Assembly (NCBI RefSeq): GCF_009712425.2
Contig: NZ_VCJR02000001.1
Location: 310,001 to 374,000 of the forward strand
Length of the DNA: 64,000 nt
Direction of reading: 5' to 3'
DNA from: Aquisalinus luteolus
GTDB lineage: Bacteria; Pseudomonadota; Alphaproteobacteria; Caulobacterales; Parvularculaceae
Shown piece after piece: positions 55,641 to 64,000 of this stretch. The first letter of the stretch is position 1; the number at the start of each line of letters is the position of its first letter. The position numbers were made by a program, and so were the translations under genes. The notes beneath the pieces were generated by a model. That model searched no databases, was not told where the DNA came from, and worked only from the letters and a program-made list of their open reading frames with translations.

Positions 55641-55720
55641 AAACACAAACAGAACAAATCAGCAAAACTAAATATTTTCAGTGGTTTACGCCTCTTGCAA
55701 AATGAGAACAAAGCTGGTAC
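55641..55720. promoter_or_regulatory. possible LexA (SOS) sites upstream of recA
   Basis: Two near-matches to the alphaproteobacterial SOS direct repeat GAAC-N7-GAAC (GTTC-N7-GTTC on the other strand) occur: AAAC-N7-GAAC at 55641-55655 and GAAC-N7-GTAC at 55706-55720. Each differs by one base. The second is 52 bases upstream of the recA start. LexA control of recA is general knowledge; which of the two is used is not known. Confidence 0.5.
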
Positions 55721-55771
55721 AAAAAGAAACAGTTTGAGCGTCAACACAAGTCATGAGAGAAGAGGCGGCAT

Positions 55772-56851
55772 ATGACTAAAAGCAGTTTGAGAGTGGTTGA
55801 AGGCGGGGATATGGACAAGAAAAAGGCGCTCGACGCAGCCCTGTCACAGATCGACAAGGCATTTGGCAAGGGCTCGGTCATGCGGCTGGGCGAGAAGGAC
55901 AAGATCGTCGAGATCGAATCGATTTCGACCGGCTCCCTTGGCCTCGACATTGCGCTCGGCATTGGCGGCCTGCCCAAGGGCCGGATCGTCGAGATCTATG
56001 GGCCGGAAAGCTCGGGCAAGACGACCATGGCACTGCATGTCGCTGCCGAGACCCAGAAAAAGGGCGGTGTCGCTGCCTTCATCGATGCCGAGCACGCGCT
56101 CGACCCGATCTATGCCCGCAAGCTCGGCGTCAGTCTCGAAGATCTGCTTATCTCGCAGCCAGATACGGGCGAGCAGGCGCTGGAGATCGCCGATACGCTG
56201 GTGCGGTCCGGCGCGGTTGACGTGCTGATCATCGACTCCGTCGCTGCGCTGACGCCGCGGGCGGAACTGGAAGGCGAAATGGGCGATTCGCTGCCCGGCC
56301 TTCAGGCAAGGTTGATGAGCCAGGCACTGCGCAAGCTGACCGGCTCGATCTCCAAATCCAATTGCATGGTCATCTTCATCAACCAGATCCGGATGAAGAT
56401 CGGCGTCATGTTCGGTTCGCCGGAAACGACGACCGGCGGCAATGCCTTGAAATTCTACGCTTCCGTCCGTCTCGATATCCGCCGCATCGGCTCGATCAAG
56501 CAGCGCGACGAGTTTGTCGGCAACCAGACACGGGTGAAGGTCGTCAAGAACAAGGTCGCCCCGCCGTTCAAGCAGGTCGAGTTCGACATCATGTATGGCG
56601 AGGGTGTGTCCAAGACAGGTGAGCTTGTCGATCTCGGCGTGCTTGCCAATGTCGTGGAGAAATCCGGTTCCTGGTATTCGTACAATTCCGAGCGCATAGG
56701 CCAGGGCCGCGAGAATGCCAAGCAGTTCCTGAAAGAGAATCCGGAGATCGCCGACCAGATCGAACGGGCCGTGCGCCAGAATGCCGGCCTTATCGCCGAG
56801 GACATGCTGGTCCAACCGGGTGGCGAGGATGACGAGGCAGCCGAAGCCTGA
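55772..56851 (+). CDS. recA: DNA recombinase RecA
   Basis: The 359-residue protein is the strand-exchange recombinase and SOS co-protease. Walker A is GPESSGKTT (residues 77-85). The Walker B region [22 protein letters not shown] and the L2 loop [25 protein letters not shown] ([17 protein letters not shown] in part) are conserved. The C-terminus is acidic, as usual. The ATG at 55772 has GAGAGAAGAGG upstream; a second ATG at codon 14 is a less likely start. A terminator follows at 56879. Confidence 0.98.
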   Translation: MTKSSLRVVEGGDMDKKKALDAALSQIDKAFGKGSVMRLGEKDKIVEIESISTGSLGLDIALGIGGLPKGRIVEIYGPESSGKTTMALHVAAETQKKGGVAAFIDAEHALDPIYARKLGVSLEDLLISQPDTGEQALEIADTLVRSGAVDVLIIDSVAALTPRAELEGEMGDSLPGLQARLMSQALRKLTGSISKSNCMVIFINQIRMKIGVMFGSPETTTGGNALKFYASVRLDIRRIGSIKQRDEFVGNQTRVKVVKNKVAPPFKQVEFDIMYGEGVSKTGELVDLGVLANVVEKSGSWYSYNSERIGQGRENAKQFLKENPEIADQIERAVRQNAGLIAEDMLVQPGGEDDEAAEA

Positions 56852-56878
56852 TCATTTCCAAGCATTGATTGAACTATC

Positions 56879-56910
56879 AAGGCACCGGTCCGGCAGGGCG
56901 GGTGCCTTTT
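56879..56910 (+). terminator. terminator after recA
   Basis: An 8-bp stem AAGGCACC/GGTGCCTT with a 14-base GC-rich loop is followed by TTTTC and a further T-rich run. It lies 28 bases after the recA stop. Confidence 0.75.
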
Positions 56911-56927
56911 CATTTTCGGGGGCATAC

Positions 56928-56955
56928 TTGACATAATTAGGAATTGCCCTAATTA
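56928..56955 (+). promoter_or_regulatory. promoter with palindromic operator of the sdpR-like gene
   Basis: A consensus -35 box TTGACA (56928-56933) is followed by an 8-bp inverted repeat TAATTAGG-N6-CCTAATTA (56934-56955) that covers the region between the -35 and -10 boxes. The start codon follows 11 bases after the repeat. An ArsR-type repressor bound here would block RNA polymerase, which fits autorepression. Confidence 0.7.
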
Positions 56956-56966
56956 GTTATTTGCCT

Positions 56967-57290
56967 ATGGATACCGCATTCAAAGCCCTGGCCCATCCGG
57001 CCCGCCGCAAGATCCTCTCGCTGTTGCGCGAGCGGGAGATGACCGCCGGTGAACTCGCCGACCATTTCGACTTTTCCAAGCCGACCCTGTCTGGTCACTT
57101 CGCCATCCTGAAGGAGGCGGACCTCGTCACGACAGAGCGCCAGGGCACGAGCATCGTCTACCAGCTCAATATCTCCGTCAGTGAAGAGATCATCGCTGCT
57201 GTTCTGGACATTGTCGGCACCCGTGACGCCACGAAAAAGCCTGCCAAGGGAAAGGGCCGCCCCAACTCGACAGGGGAGGTGTCGTCGTGA
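56967..57290 (+). CDS. ArsR/SdpR-family transcriptional regulator
   Basis: The 107-residue protein is a winged-helix ArsR-family repressor: LAHPARRKILSLLREREMT in part LAHPARRKILSLL, the recognition helix FDFSKPTLSGHFAIL, and the wing LVTTERQGTSIVYQL. It lacks the Cys metal-binding motif of true ArsR. The best match by pairing is SdpR, which represses the sdpRI operon in Bacillus. Its stop overlaps the GTG start of the sdpI-like gene. The start ATG (56967) follows almost directly on the promoter/operator. Confidence 0.88.
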   Translation: MDTAFKALAHPARRKILSLLREREMTAGELADHFDFSKPTLSGHFAILKEADLVTTERQGTSIVYQLNISVSEEIIAAVLDIVGTRDATKKPAKGKGRPNSTGEVSS

Positions 57291-57949
57291 ATATACGTGG
57301 CAGCCTCATCATCACCGGGATCGTTATCGTCGCAATGGCAGTGGCCAGTGTCTGGGCCTTCTTCCAGCCTGGCCCCCACGAGGTACCGGTCCACTGGGGC
57401 TTGTCCGGTGAACCGGACCGCTATGCTTCAAGGCTCAACGCTCTCGTCTCGTTGCCACTGGTCGCGCTGGCCATCTCTGCAATCCTGGCGATTGCCGGGA
57501 AAGTCGACCCGCGCCGCGCCAATATCGAACGCTCGGGTCCCGCCTATCGCATCGCCTGGCTCGGCACACTCGGCATGCTCGCCATCGGTCACGGTGTCAT
57601 TGTCGCGACGGCACTTGGCCAGGACGTGCCGGTCGCCCGCATCATCGGTGCCGCCGTCGGCGTATTGCTTGTCGCGCTCGGTGACGTCATCGGCAAGTCG
57701 AAAAGCAATTTCACCGTCGGGGTCAGGACGCCATGGACCCTGTCGAGCGAGCGGTCCTGGAACAAGACCAATCGCGCCGGCGGGCGTCTCTTCGTCGCCA
57801 TCGGCATTCTTGGCGCGGTCAGTGCCTTCCTTGCACCGCCTTGGGTCACGCTCTCGATCTTTCTCGGCGGGTCGATCGCTATTGCCGGCTTTTCCCTCGT
57901 CTATTCATGGATCGTCTGGCGGGAGGAGCGTCGAGGTACACCCGGCTAG
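57287..57949 (+). CDS. SdpI-family membrane protein
   Basis: The 220-residue protein has about six membrane helices. DUF1648-like VPVHWGLSGEPDRYASR follows the first helix. The SdpI region GKSKSNFTVGVRTPWTLSSERSWNKTNRAGG is seen in part as FTVGVRTPWTLSSERSW. In Bacillus SdpI is an immunity protein and signal receptor that binds SdpR. Here no SDP toxin gene is nearby. It starts at a GTG overlapping the regulator by 4 bases. The likely role is envelope-stress sensing or immunity to an outside toxin. Confidence 0.88.
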   Translation: MNIRGSLIITGIVIVAMAVASVWAFFQPGPHEVPVHWGLSGEPDRYASRLNALVSLPLVALAISAILAIAGKVDPRRANIERSGPAYRIAWLGTLGMLAIGHGVIVATALGQDVPVARIIGAAVGVLLVALGDVIGKSKSNFTVGVRTPWTLSSERSWNKTNRAGGRLFVAIGILGAVSAFLAPPWVTLSIFLGGSIAIAGFSLVYSWIVWREERRGTPG

Positions 57950-58007
57950 ATGTGCTGGCTATAACCACAAGAGAACTATTGCTTGTCGTCCCGCGCCCGA
58001 TTAAATC

Positions 58008-60686
58008 ATGGGCGCTATGACAAGTGTAAATGACATTCGCTCCGCCTTTCTTGATTACTTCGCCGGCCGCGGCCACGAAAAGGTTCAGTCTGCGCCGCTC
58101 GTGCCGCAGAACGACCCGACGCTGATGTTCGTCAATGCCGGCATGGTGCCGTTCAAGAACGTCTTCACGGGCGCCGAGCAGCGCGATTATTCGCGTGCGA
58201 CCTCATCGCAGAAATGTGTCCGCGCCGGCGGCAAGCACAACGACCTCGACAATGTCGGCTACACCGCCCGTCACCACACCTTCTTCGAGATGCTCGGCAA
58301 CTTCTCCTTCGGCGACTATTTCAAGGAAGAGGCGATCGAAAGCGCGTGGACGCTGATCACGAAGGAATTCGGTCTCGACCCGGCAAAACTACTTGTTACC
58401 ATCTACCATACCGATGACGAAGCCGCCGACCTGTGGAAGAAGATCGCCGGGTTCGGCGATGACAAGATCATCCGCATTCCGACCTCTGACAATTTCTGGT
58501 CGATGGGCGATACCGGCCCCTGCGGGCCATGCTCTGAAATCTTTTACGACCACGGCCCGGACATCCCCGGCGGCCCGCCCGGATCGCCGGAGGAAGATGG
58601 CGACCGCTTCATCGAGATCTGGAACCTCGTCTTCATGCAGTTCGAACGCCATGAGGGTGGCAAGCAGACAGACCTGCCCAAGCCATCCATCGACACCGGG
58701 ATGGGGCTGGAGCGCATCTCCGCCGTGCTGCAGGGCGTGCATGATAATTATGACATCGACCTGTTCCGTACGCTGATTGAGGCCTCGGCCGAACTGACAG
58801 GCAAGCCGGTCGATGGCGAGTTCACCGCCGCGCACCGTGTCGTCGCCGACCATCTGCGCGCCTCGTCCTTCCTAATCGCCGATGGCGTCTCGCCGTCGAA
58901 TGAGGGCCGGGGCTATGTCCTGCGCCGGATCATGCGCCGCGCCATGCGCTATGCGCACCATCTGGGCGCGAAAGAGCCGCTGCTGGCCCGCCTCGCGCCG
59001 GTGCTGCGCCAAGAGATGGGCAACCATTTCCCCGAGCTGCATCGCGCGTCGAGCCTGATCGAGCAGACGCTGCGCTCGGAAGAAGAGAAATTCCATTCGC
59101 TGCTCGATCGCGGCCTCAAGATCCTCGCCGAGGAAACCGCCGGCATGAGCAAGGGCGACAAGCTGCCCGGCGAGGCCGCGTTCAAGCTCTATGACACATA
59201 CGGCTTTCCGCTCGACCTTACGCAGGATGCGCTGCGCCGCGAGGGCTTCGGTGTCGACGAGGAAGGCTTTACCAAGGCCATGGACGCCCAGCGCGCCGCC
59301 GCCCGTGCCTCCTGGGCCGGGTCCGGTGAGGAAGCGACGGAGAAAGTCTGGTTCGACATCCGCGCCGAGGCTGGTCCGACGGAATTCATCGGCTACGTGC
59401 ACACGGACGCCGAAGGCATCGTCAAGGCGATCGTCAAAGGCGGCGAGATCGTCGAGGAAGCAGGCGAGGGTGACGACATCGAGTTCGTCGTCAACCAGAC
59501 GCCGTTCTATGCCGAATCAGGTGGCCAGACTGGCGACACCGGCAGGGCGTATACGGATAATGGTGCCGAAATCGAGGTGACGAGCCTACGCAAGCGCGCC
59601 GGTGTCCTGCACGGTCATGGCGGCAAGATCGTCAAGGGGTCGCTGGCGAAGGGTGAAGCCGTGCGCCTTGTCATCGACACAGAACGCCGCGACGCGATCC
59701 GCGCCAATCACTCCGGCACGCACCTCGTTCACCGGGCGCTGCGCAATGTGCTGGGCGATCATGTTACCCAGAAGGGTTCTCTGGTCCTGCCGGATCGGTT
59801 CCGCTTTGATTTCTCCCACAATGCACCGCTCACCGATGACGAGATCGAGCGTATCGAGACGGAGGTCAACCGCGTCATCCGCCAGAACGATGCTGCCGAG
59901 ACCCGTATCCTGCCTTATGACGATGCAGTCGAGGCCGGGGCCATGGCCCTGTTCGGCGAGAAGTACGATGACGATGTCCGTGTGCTGAGCATGGGTCATG
60001 ACCTGGAAGATGCCAGAAAGCCCTATTCGATGGAGCTGTGCGGCGGCACCCACGTCTCGCGTACTGGCGATGTCGCGCTGTTCACCATCGTCAATGAGGG
60101 CGGTGTTGCCGCCGGTATCCGCCGGATCGAGGCGATGACCGGCGAAGGCGCGCGGCAATATCTGAAGGACGAGGCGCGCAAGGCGAAGCTGGCCGCCGAC
60201 GCCCTGAAGACGACGCCGGGCGAGCTGGCTGACCGCGCCAAGGCTCTCGCCGATGAACGTCGCAAGCTGGAACGCGAAGTCACAGAGCTGCGCAAGAAGG
60301 TCGCCCTCGCCTCTGCAATGGGGGATGGTGGCGCTTCCAATGGTGCTTCATCGGAAGCCGAGGACATCGGCGGCATAAAGTTCGTCGGCCGCGTGCTCGA
60401 CGGCGTGCCCGCAAAGGAATTGCGCGGCATGGTCGATGAGGCCAAGTCGAAGCTTGGTGAGGGTGTCGCGGCCTTCATCGCTGTCAATGACGGCAAGGCT
60501 GCGATCACCATCGGCGTTACCGAGGAGCTGTCAAAGAAAGTTTCCGCCGTTGATCTCGTTCGCGCCGGCGCAGAAGCCATCGGCGGCAAGGGCGGCGGCG
60601 GCCGCCCGGACATGGCCCAGGCCGGTGGCCCCAATGGCGGCGAAGCGGCCAAGGCCATCGACGCGATCCGCGCTGCCCTCGGCTGA
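58008..60686 (+). CDS. alaS: alanyl-tRNA synthetase
   Basis: The 892-residue enzyme charges tRNA(Ala). The catalytic domain has motif 1 to 3 segments such as [23 protein letters not shown] and [13 protein letters not shown]. The editing domain has [12 protein letters not shown] with zinc ligands and [11 protein letters not shown]. The C-terminal DHHA1 region ([22 protein letters not shown] in part [13 protein letters not shown]) and a Gly-rich tail complete it. The start may be 58008 or the ATG three codons later. It is followed by hairpins before an SDR gene. Confidence 0.98.
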   Translation: MGAMTSVNDIRSAFLDYFAGRGHEKVQSAPLVPQNDPTLMFVNAGMVPFKNVFTGAEQRDYSRATSSQKCVRAGGKHNDLDNVGYTARHHTFFEMLGNFSFGDYFKEEAIESAWTLITKEFGLDPAKLLVTIYHTDDEAADLWKKIAGFGDDKIIRIPTSDNFWSMGDTGPCGPCSEIFYDHGPDIPGGPPGSPEEDGDRFIEIWNLVFMQFERHEGGKQTDLPKPSIDTGMGLERISAVLQGVHDNYDIDLFRTLIEASAELTGKPVDGEFTAAHRVVADHLRASSFLIADGVSPSNEGRGYVLRRIMRRAMRYAHHLGAKEPLLARLAPVLRQEMGNHFPELHRASSLIEQTLRSEEEKFHSLLDRGLKILAEETAGMSKGDKLPGEAAFKLYDTYGFPLDLTQDALRREGFGVDEEGFTKAMDAQRAAARASWAGSGEEATEKVWFDIRAEAGPTEFIGYVHTDAEGIVKAIVKGGEIVEEAGEGDDIEFVVNQTPFYAESGGQTGDTGRAYTDNGAEIEVTSLRKRAGVLHGHGGKIVKGSLAKGEAVRLVIDTERRDAIRANHSGTHLVHRALRNVLGDHVTQKGSLVLPDRFRFDFSHNAPLTDDEIERIETEVNRVIRQNDAAETRILPYDDAVEAGAMALFGEKYDDDVRVLSMGHDLEDARKPYSMELCGGTHVSRTGDVALFTIVNEGGVAAGIRRIEAMTGEGARQYLKDEARKAKLAADALKTTPGELADRAKALADERRKLEREVTELRKKVALASAMGDGGASNGASSEAEDIGGIKFVGRVLDGVPAKELRGMVDEAKSKLGEGVAAFIAVNDGKAAITIGVTEELSKKVSAVDLVRAGAEAIGGKGGGGRPDMAQAGGPNGGEAAKAIDAIRAALG

Positions 60687-60708
60687 TCCATTTCCATCTC
60701 TTGCAGTA

Positions 60709-60758
60709 GCGACTGACAAAAACCGTTCAGTCGCGCACGCTTCCGGTTTATGACCGGA
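60709..60758. repeat. two inverted repeats between alaS and SDR gene
   Basis: GCGACTGA/TCAGTCGC (60709-60716 and 60727-60734, 10-base loop) and TCCGGT/ACCGGA (60742-60747 and 60753-60758, 5-base loop). Neither is followed by a clear T-run. They may be a weak terminator for alaS or operators for the SDR gene. Confidence 0.5.
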
Positions 60759-60787
60759 GGGCAAGAAAACTTGGAAGGGATCAGGAT

Positions 60788-61573
60788 ATGGGTCGTCTCG
60801 ACGGGAAAAAGGCATTCATCACCGGCGCAGCGCAGGGGCTTGGTGCCTGTTTCGCGCGCATGTTCGCTGAAGAGGGCGCACTCGTCGCGCTGACCGATGT
60901 GCAGGGTGACAAGGTCGCCGAGACTGCAGAGGCGATCAACAAGGACTTCCCCGGCGCTGCCTTCGCGTTCGAGCATGATGTCACCGATCACGACCAGTGG
61001 AAATCTGTGCTCGCAGAAGCCAATGAGGCGATGCGTGGCATCTCCGTGCTCGTCAACAATGCCGGCATCGGCACCATGGCGAATATCGAGGCGGAGACTT
61101 GGGAAGGCTATCGCAAGGTCATGGATATCGACCTCGATTCGATCTTCATCGGCACACAAGCGGCATTGCCCTACTTGAAGAAAAATTCACCAGCTTCGAT
61201 CATCAACATCTCCTCCGTAGCCGGACTGATGGCCGATGCGAACCTGCTGTCCTACAATGTCGCCAAGGCCGGTGTCGCAATGATGTCGAAATCCGTCGCG
61301 CTGCATTGTGCAAAGGCAGGCTATGAGATCATCTGCAACTCGGTCCATCCGGTCTTCACCCGCACACCGATGATCGATCCGATCGTGCAGATGGGCGGCG
61401 GCGGCGAGGAGGGGGAAGCCAAGCTGTCCCGCGGTATCCCGATGAAGCGCCTCGGCGAGCCTGAGGAAGTCGGCCACATGGTGGTATATCTGGCCAGCGA
61501 CGAGGCGAAATTCGTCACGGGGTCGGAATTCCGCATCGATGGCGGCATGACGGCGGGGCGCGTTGGAAAATAG
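60788..61573 (+). CDS. short-chain dehydrogenase/reductase
   Basis: The 261-residue SDR enzyme has the glycine-rich NAD(P) motif TGAAQGLGACFARMF (residues 12-26), NNAGIG at 90-95, Ser142 or 143 and the catalytic Tyr156-x3-Lys160 (YNVAK). An Asp after beta-2 (TDVQG) suggests NAD over NADP. The C-terminal LRIDGGMTAG-type segment is present as FRIDGGMTAGR. Sequence flavour is that of cyclopentanol or 3-beta-hydroxysteroid dehydrogenases. The substrate is unknown. It has a good AAGGGA ribosome site. Confidence 0.92.
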   Translation: MGRLDGKKAFITGAAQGLGACFARMFAEEGALVALTDVQGDKVAETAEAINKDFPGAAFAFEHDVTDHDQWKSVLAEANEAMRGISVLVNNAGIGTMANIEAETWEGYRKVMDIDLDSIFIGTQAALPYLKKNSPASIINISSVAGLMADANLLSYNVAKAGVAMMSKSVALHCAKAGYEIICNSVHPVFTRTPMIDPIVQMGGGGEEGEAKLSRGIPMKRLGEPEEVGHMVVYLASDEAKFVTGSEFRIDGGMTAGRVGK

Positions 61574-61590
61574 CTTGCGGTTCGCCGAAG

Positions 61591-62040
61591 CTATTTTTCG
61601 CCGCGTTTAACTGGCCTGAGGATTTGCGTGAAAAAGAAAGCAAAAAGAAAAAAGAAGAAACCATTACTGTAATGTGACCAGCGAGAGTAGAGCGGGCTTG
61701 ATGACCACTGTGCATAGGTTTCCAGATCACGTGTCAGCCACATTTCACCCAGTCCAACCAATGCAAGAAGGCACATCAGGGCAGCAGATAGAAGAACCAT
61801 TCTGCTGCCTGTCCATGAAGATGTGTCTGGGACGCGCGCGACTTTTCTCATCAGCATCCAGTCAAGAACGATGAAACCGATGGTCAGAGCCTGAAAGGCC
61901 ATTGCATACCAATACAGTGTACGACGTAATTCTTTGGATATCTCTGGAGAGGGATGGAGCCAAGTAAGCACGCAAAAAGCGATAAAGGTGATGAGGAACG
62001 GTACCGCCCTCCAGTATCCGCCTTTTATCGTGTTTTTCAT
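61591..62040 (-). CDS. membrane protein of unknown function
   Basis: The 149-residue protein has four predicted membrane helices (about residues 12-29, 46-64, 80-99 and 124-143). The loops are short, with WTGSRM and WSHYSN between helices. No family is recognised. Its start overlaps the stop of the upstream sulfurtransferase gene by 4 bases, so it is translationally coupled to it. Codon use includes more A/T-ending codons than the flanking genes, which suggests a lineage-specific gene. A protein linked to sulfur metabolism is only a guess. Confidence 0.75.
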   Translation of the reverse strand: MKNTIKGGYWRAVPFLITFIAFCVLTWLHPSPEISKELRRTLYWYAMAFQALTIGFIVLDWMLMRKVARVPDTSSWTGSRMVLLSAALMCLLALVGLGEMWLTRDLETYAQWSSSPLYSRWSHYSNGFFFFLFAFFFTQILRPVKRGEK

Positions 62041-62894
62041 TCAGCTTTTACAATCTCGCTGTCCTTGTGGCCGGCCCATTCGGTCCAGGAGCCGTCATAC
62101 AGCGCCCGGTTGTCGTGGCCCACGGCGGCGAGAGCCAGCGAGATGATCGCGGCGGTGACGCCGGAACCACAGGTGGTGATGACCGGCTTGCGCCCGGCTA
62201 CCCCGGTAGCGGCAAAGAGCAGGTCCAGCTTGTTACGGGAGACGAGCGCTCCGTTTTCGATCAGGTCGCTGGCGGGCAGGCTGACCGCGCCCGGCATGTG
62301 GCCGGAAGGCAGGCCCTCGCGCGGTTCCGGGTCACGCCCCTCGAACCGGCCGCGGGGGCGGGCATCGAGGATCAGCGCATCGCCCTTCGCGATCTCGTGG
62401 CGCATGTCGGCGAGGTCCAGCACGTGGCGGGCGTTGAACACCGGGTGGAAATTGGCGGGCTTGGTTAGCGGCGTTGCATCGGTCACCTCGAACCCCGCTG
62501 CCTTCCATGCGGGCAGGCCGCCTTCGAGGATGCGCACATTCTCCGCACCCATAATGGAGAAGGTCCACCACACCCGGGCGGCGGAGAACAGCCCGACGCT
62601 GTCATAGATGATAATTGTATCATCTTCGCTGATGCCCATCGCACCGGCCGCATCGGCGAACATTTCCGGCTCGGGCAGCATGTGCGGCAGGGGCAGGGAG
62701 GTGTCGGCAACGCGGTCTATGTCAAAAAAGACTGCACCCGGAATATGACCGGCCTTGAACTCGGCCCTCGCGTCGCGCCCGGCAGACGGCATGTGCCATG
62801 AGCCATCGACGATCTTCACATCGCCCCGGCCCAGATTGGCGGCCAGCCAGTCAGGCGAGACGAAGAGTTCCGGATAGTCGAGGCTTGCGCTCAT
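62037..62894 (-). CDS. sseA: 3-mercaptopyruvate sulfurtransferase
   Basis: The 285-residue protein has two rhodanese domains. The active-site loop is CGSGVTAAI with Cys242; the CGSGVTA form distinguishes mercaptopyruvate sulfurtransferases from thiosulfate sulfurtransferases (CRxGxR/T). The N-terminal domain has the usual VDGSWHMP, with HIPGAVFFDID shortly after. It transfers sulfur from 3-mercaptopyruvate to thiols or cyanide. It is 4 bases downstream of purB and overlaps the unknown membrane-protein gene. Confidence 0.95.
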   Translation of the reverse strand: MSASLDYPELFVSPDWLAANLGRGDVKIVDGSWHMPSAGRDARAEFKAGHIPGAVFFDIDRVADTSLPLPHMLPEPEMFADAAGAMGISEDDTIIIYDSVGLFSAARVWWTFSIMGAENVRILEGGLPAWKAAGFEVTDATPLTKPANFHPVFNARHVLDLADMRHEIAKGDALILDARPRGRFEGRDPEPREGLPSGHMPGAVSLPASDLIENGALVSRNKLDLLFAATGVAGRKPVITTCGSGVTAAIISLALAAVGHDNRALYDGSWTEWAGHKDSEIVKAE

Positions 62895-62898
62895 CTGT

Positions 62899-64000
62899 CT
62901 ATCCGAACACCCGCTTGAAGATCACATCGACATTCTTGGTGTGGTAGTCGAGATCGAACAGCGCTTCCAGTTCGTCGACGGGCAGCTTGTCGGTGACGTC
63001 CTTGTCGGCCTTCAAATTGTCGAGGAACAGCCCCTCGCCGCGCCAGGCCGGCATGGCGTTGCGCTGCACGAAAGAATAGGCATCCTCGCGGCTTGCACCA
63101 GCCTGCGTCAGCGCCAGCAGGACGCGCTGGGAGAAGATCAGCCCGTTGAGCGAGTTCATGTTGGCCAGCATCCGCTCCGGATAGACGACGAGGTTCTCGA
63201 CCACGCCGGCGAGGCGGTTGAGGGCAAAGTCCAGATGGATTGTCGCATCCGGCCCGATGCCGCGCTCGACGGAGGAGTGGGAGATATCGCGCTCATGCCA
63301 CAGGGCGACGTTCTCCATAGCCGGGGTCACGCACATGCGCACCAGCCGGGCAAGGCCGGTCAGGTTCTCGGTCAGCACCGGATTACGCTTGTGCGGCATG
63401 GCGGATGAGCCCTTCTGGCCCTTGGAGAAGAACTCCTCGGCTTCCAGAACCTCCGTGCGCTGAAGGTGACGGATTTCTGTCGCGATGTTCTCGATCGACG
63501 AAGCGATAAGGCCGAGAGCCGCAAAGAACGCCGCATGGCGGTCGCGCGGGATGACCTGGGTGGAGATCGGCTCCGGCTTCAGGCCCAGTTTCTCGGCGAC
63601 ATGTTCCTCGACTGACGGATCGATATTGGCAAAGGTACCGACGGCACCGGAGATGGCGCAGACTGCGATTTCCTCGCGCGCGGCTTCGAGACGCTTTTTC
63701 CCGCGCTCCATCTCGGCATAGAAACGCGCCATTTTCAGGCCGAAGGTGACAGGTTCTGCATGAATGCCATGGCTGCGCCCGACACAGACGGTGTCCTTGT
63801 GCTCCAGCGCGCGCTTCTTTAGCGCCGCCAGAACCTTGTCCATATCTGCGAGCAGCATGTCGGCGGCGCGGGTCAGCTGCACGGACAGGCAGGTGTCGAG
63901 CACGTCCGACGAGGTCATGCCCTGATGCACGAATCGCGCTTCCGGGCCGACGATCTCGGCGAGGTGCGTCAGGAAGGCGATAACGTCATGCTTGGTGACG
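62899..64000 (-). CDS. purB: adenylosuccinate lyase, C-terminal part
   Basis: The frame runs open to the right edge, so this is the 3' 366 codons of purB. The lyase signature GSSAMPHKRNP is clear, and the conserved HDVIAFL segment near the edge and the TSSDV motif next to it belong to the N-terminal part of the active site. The enzyme cleaves adenylosuccinate and SAICAR in purine synthesis. It ends 4 bases before sseA, so the two may be cotranscribed. Confidence 0.96.
   Translation of the reverse strand, partial: VTKHDVIAFLTHLAEIVGPEARFVHQGMTSSDVLDTCLSVQLTRAADMLLADMDKVLAALKKRALEHKDTVCVGRSHGIHAEPVTFGLKMARFYAEMERGKKRLEAAREEIAVCAISGAVGTFANIDPSVEEHVAEKLGLKPEPISTQVIPRDRHAAFFAALGLIASSIENIATEIRHLQRTEVLEAEEFFSKGQKGSSAMPHKRNPVLTENLTGLARLVRMCVTPAMENVALWHERDISHSSVERGIGPDATIHLDFALNRLAGVVENLVVYPERMLANMNSLNGLIFSQRVLLALTQAGASREDAYSFVQRNAMPAWRGEGLFLDNLKADKDVTDKLPVDELEALFDLDYHTKNVDVIFKRVFG

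Overview
The window is a gene-dense, GC-rich stretch of chromosome from an alphaproteobacterium. The main evidence is gene order typical of that class: tldD divergent from coxB-ctaD-ctaB-(CoxF-like)-ctaG-ctaE-DUF983-surf1; a PduO-type adenosyltransferase beside etfB-etfA with hbd nearby; and MoxR/DUF58/BatA-DUF4159/large membrane protein next to DUF1285, a CoA-type NUDIX hydrolase and a CCA-adding enzyme. A possible GTTC-N7-GTTC-type SOS box lies before recA. Lack of flagellar operons here and the style of the proteins would fit a marine Hyphomonadaceae- or Parvularcula-like lineage, but I cannot fix the order. I saw no rRNA, tRNA, CRISPR array, insertion sequence or prophage.

Layout. 0-4 kb: 5' part of a TonB-dependent siderophore receptor with a Fur-like box, a small lipoprotein, a beta-lactamase-fold hydrolase, a membrane-anchored L7/L12-like protein, an epoxide-hydrolase-like enzyme and a TM2 protein. 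4-8.2 kb: recQ, convergent with an orphan TadE/TadG-type pair. 8.3-16.8 kb: a fatty-acid/CoA block (thioesterase, hbd, etfA, etfB, cobalamin adenosyltransferase, HIG1 protein). Inside it sits a small stress- or membrane-flavoured insert of two CsbD genes flanking a lipase-like hydrolase, a SemiSWEET transporter and a 37-residue membrane peptide. A large secreted papain-like protein of unknown role follows. 17-27 kb: gluQ, a CPBP protease and tldD, then the whole aa3-type cytochrome c oxidase structural and assembly set. 27-32.5 kb: a BCCT transporter, a MotA/OmpA-like proton-motor pair, a 430-bp intergenic region with tandem palindromes ahead of a small exported protein, and two unknown genes. 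32.5-38.5 kb: inositol monophosphatase, an acyl-CoA synthetase plus thioesterase, XerC, a TauE/SafE exporter and a protein that looks like a reduced flagellin. 38.6-45.5 kb: the MoxR operon. 45.6-55.6 kb: SppA, DUF1285, NUDIX, CCA transferase, glycosyltransferase, a second acyl-CoA synthetase, AsmA and a small DUF6324-like protein. 55.7-64 kb: recA, an SdpR/SdpI-like pair with a clear operator, alaS, an SDR, an unknown membrane protein, a mercaptopyruvate sulfurtransferase and the 3' part of purB.

How the genes work together. The respiratory block encodes subunits I, II and III plus heme A farnesylation (CtaB), copper insertion (CtaG) and assembly (Surf1). ETF, Hbd, two acyl-CoA synthetases and two hotdog thioesterases indicate active fatty-acid or hydroxybutyrate metabolism. 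Three promoters in this group share a TGCTGC-N3-GCA motif resembling the binding site of PhaR, the polyhydroxyalkanoate regulator. The MoxR/DUF58/vWA-like operon and the MotA/OmpA-like pair are envelope-linked machines of poorly known function. They are, with the SdpR/SdpI pair, the flagellin-like protein, the CoxB insertion and the tandem palindromes, the most interesting items here.
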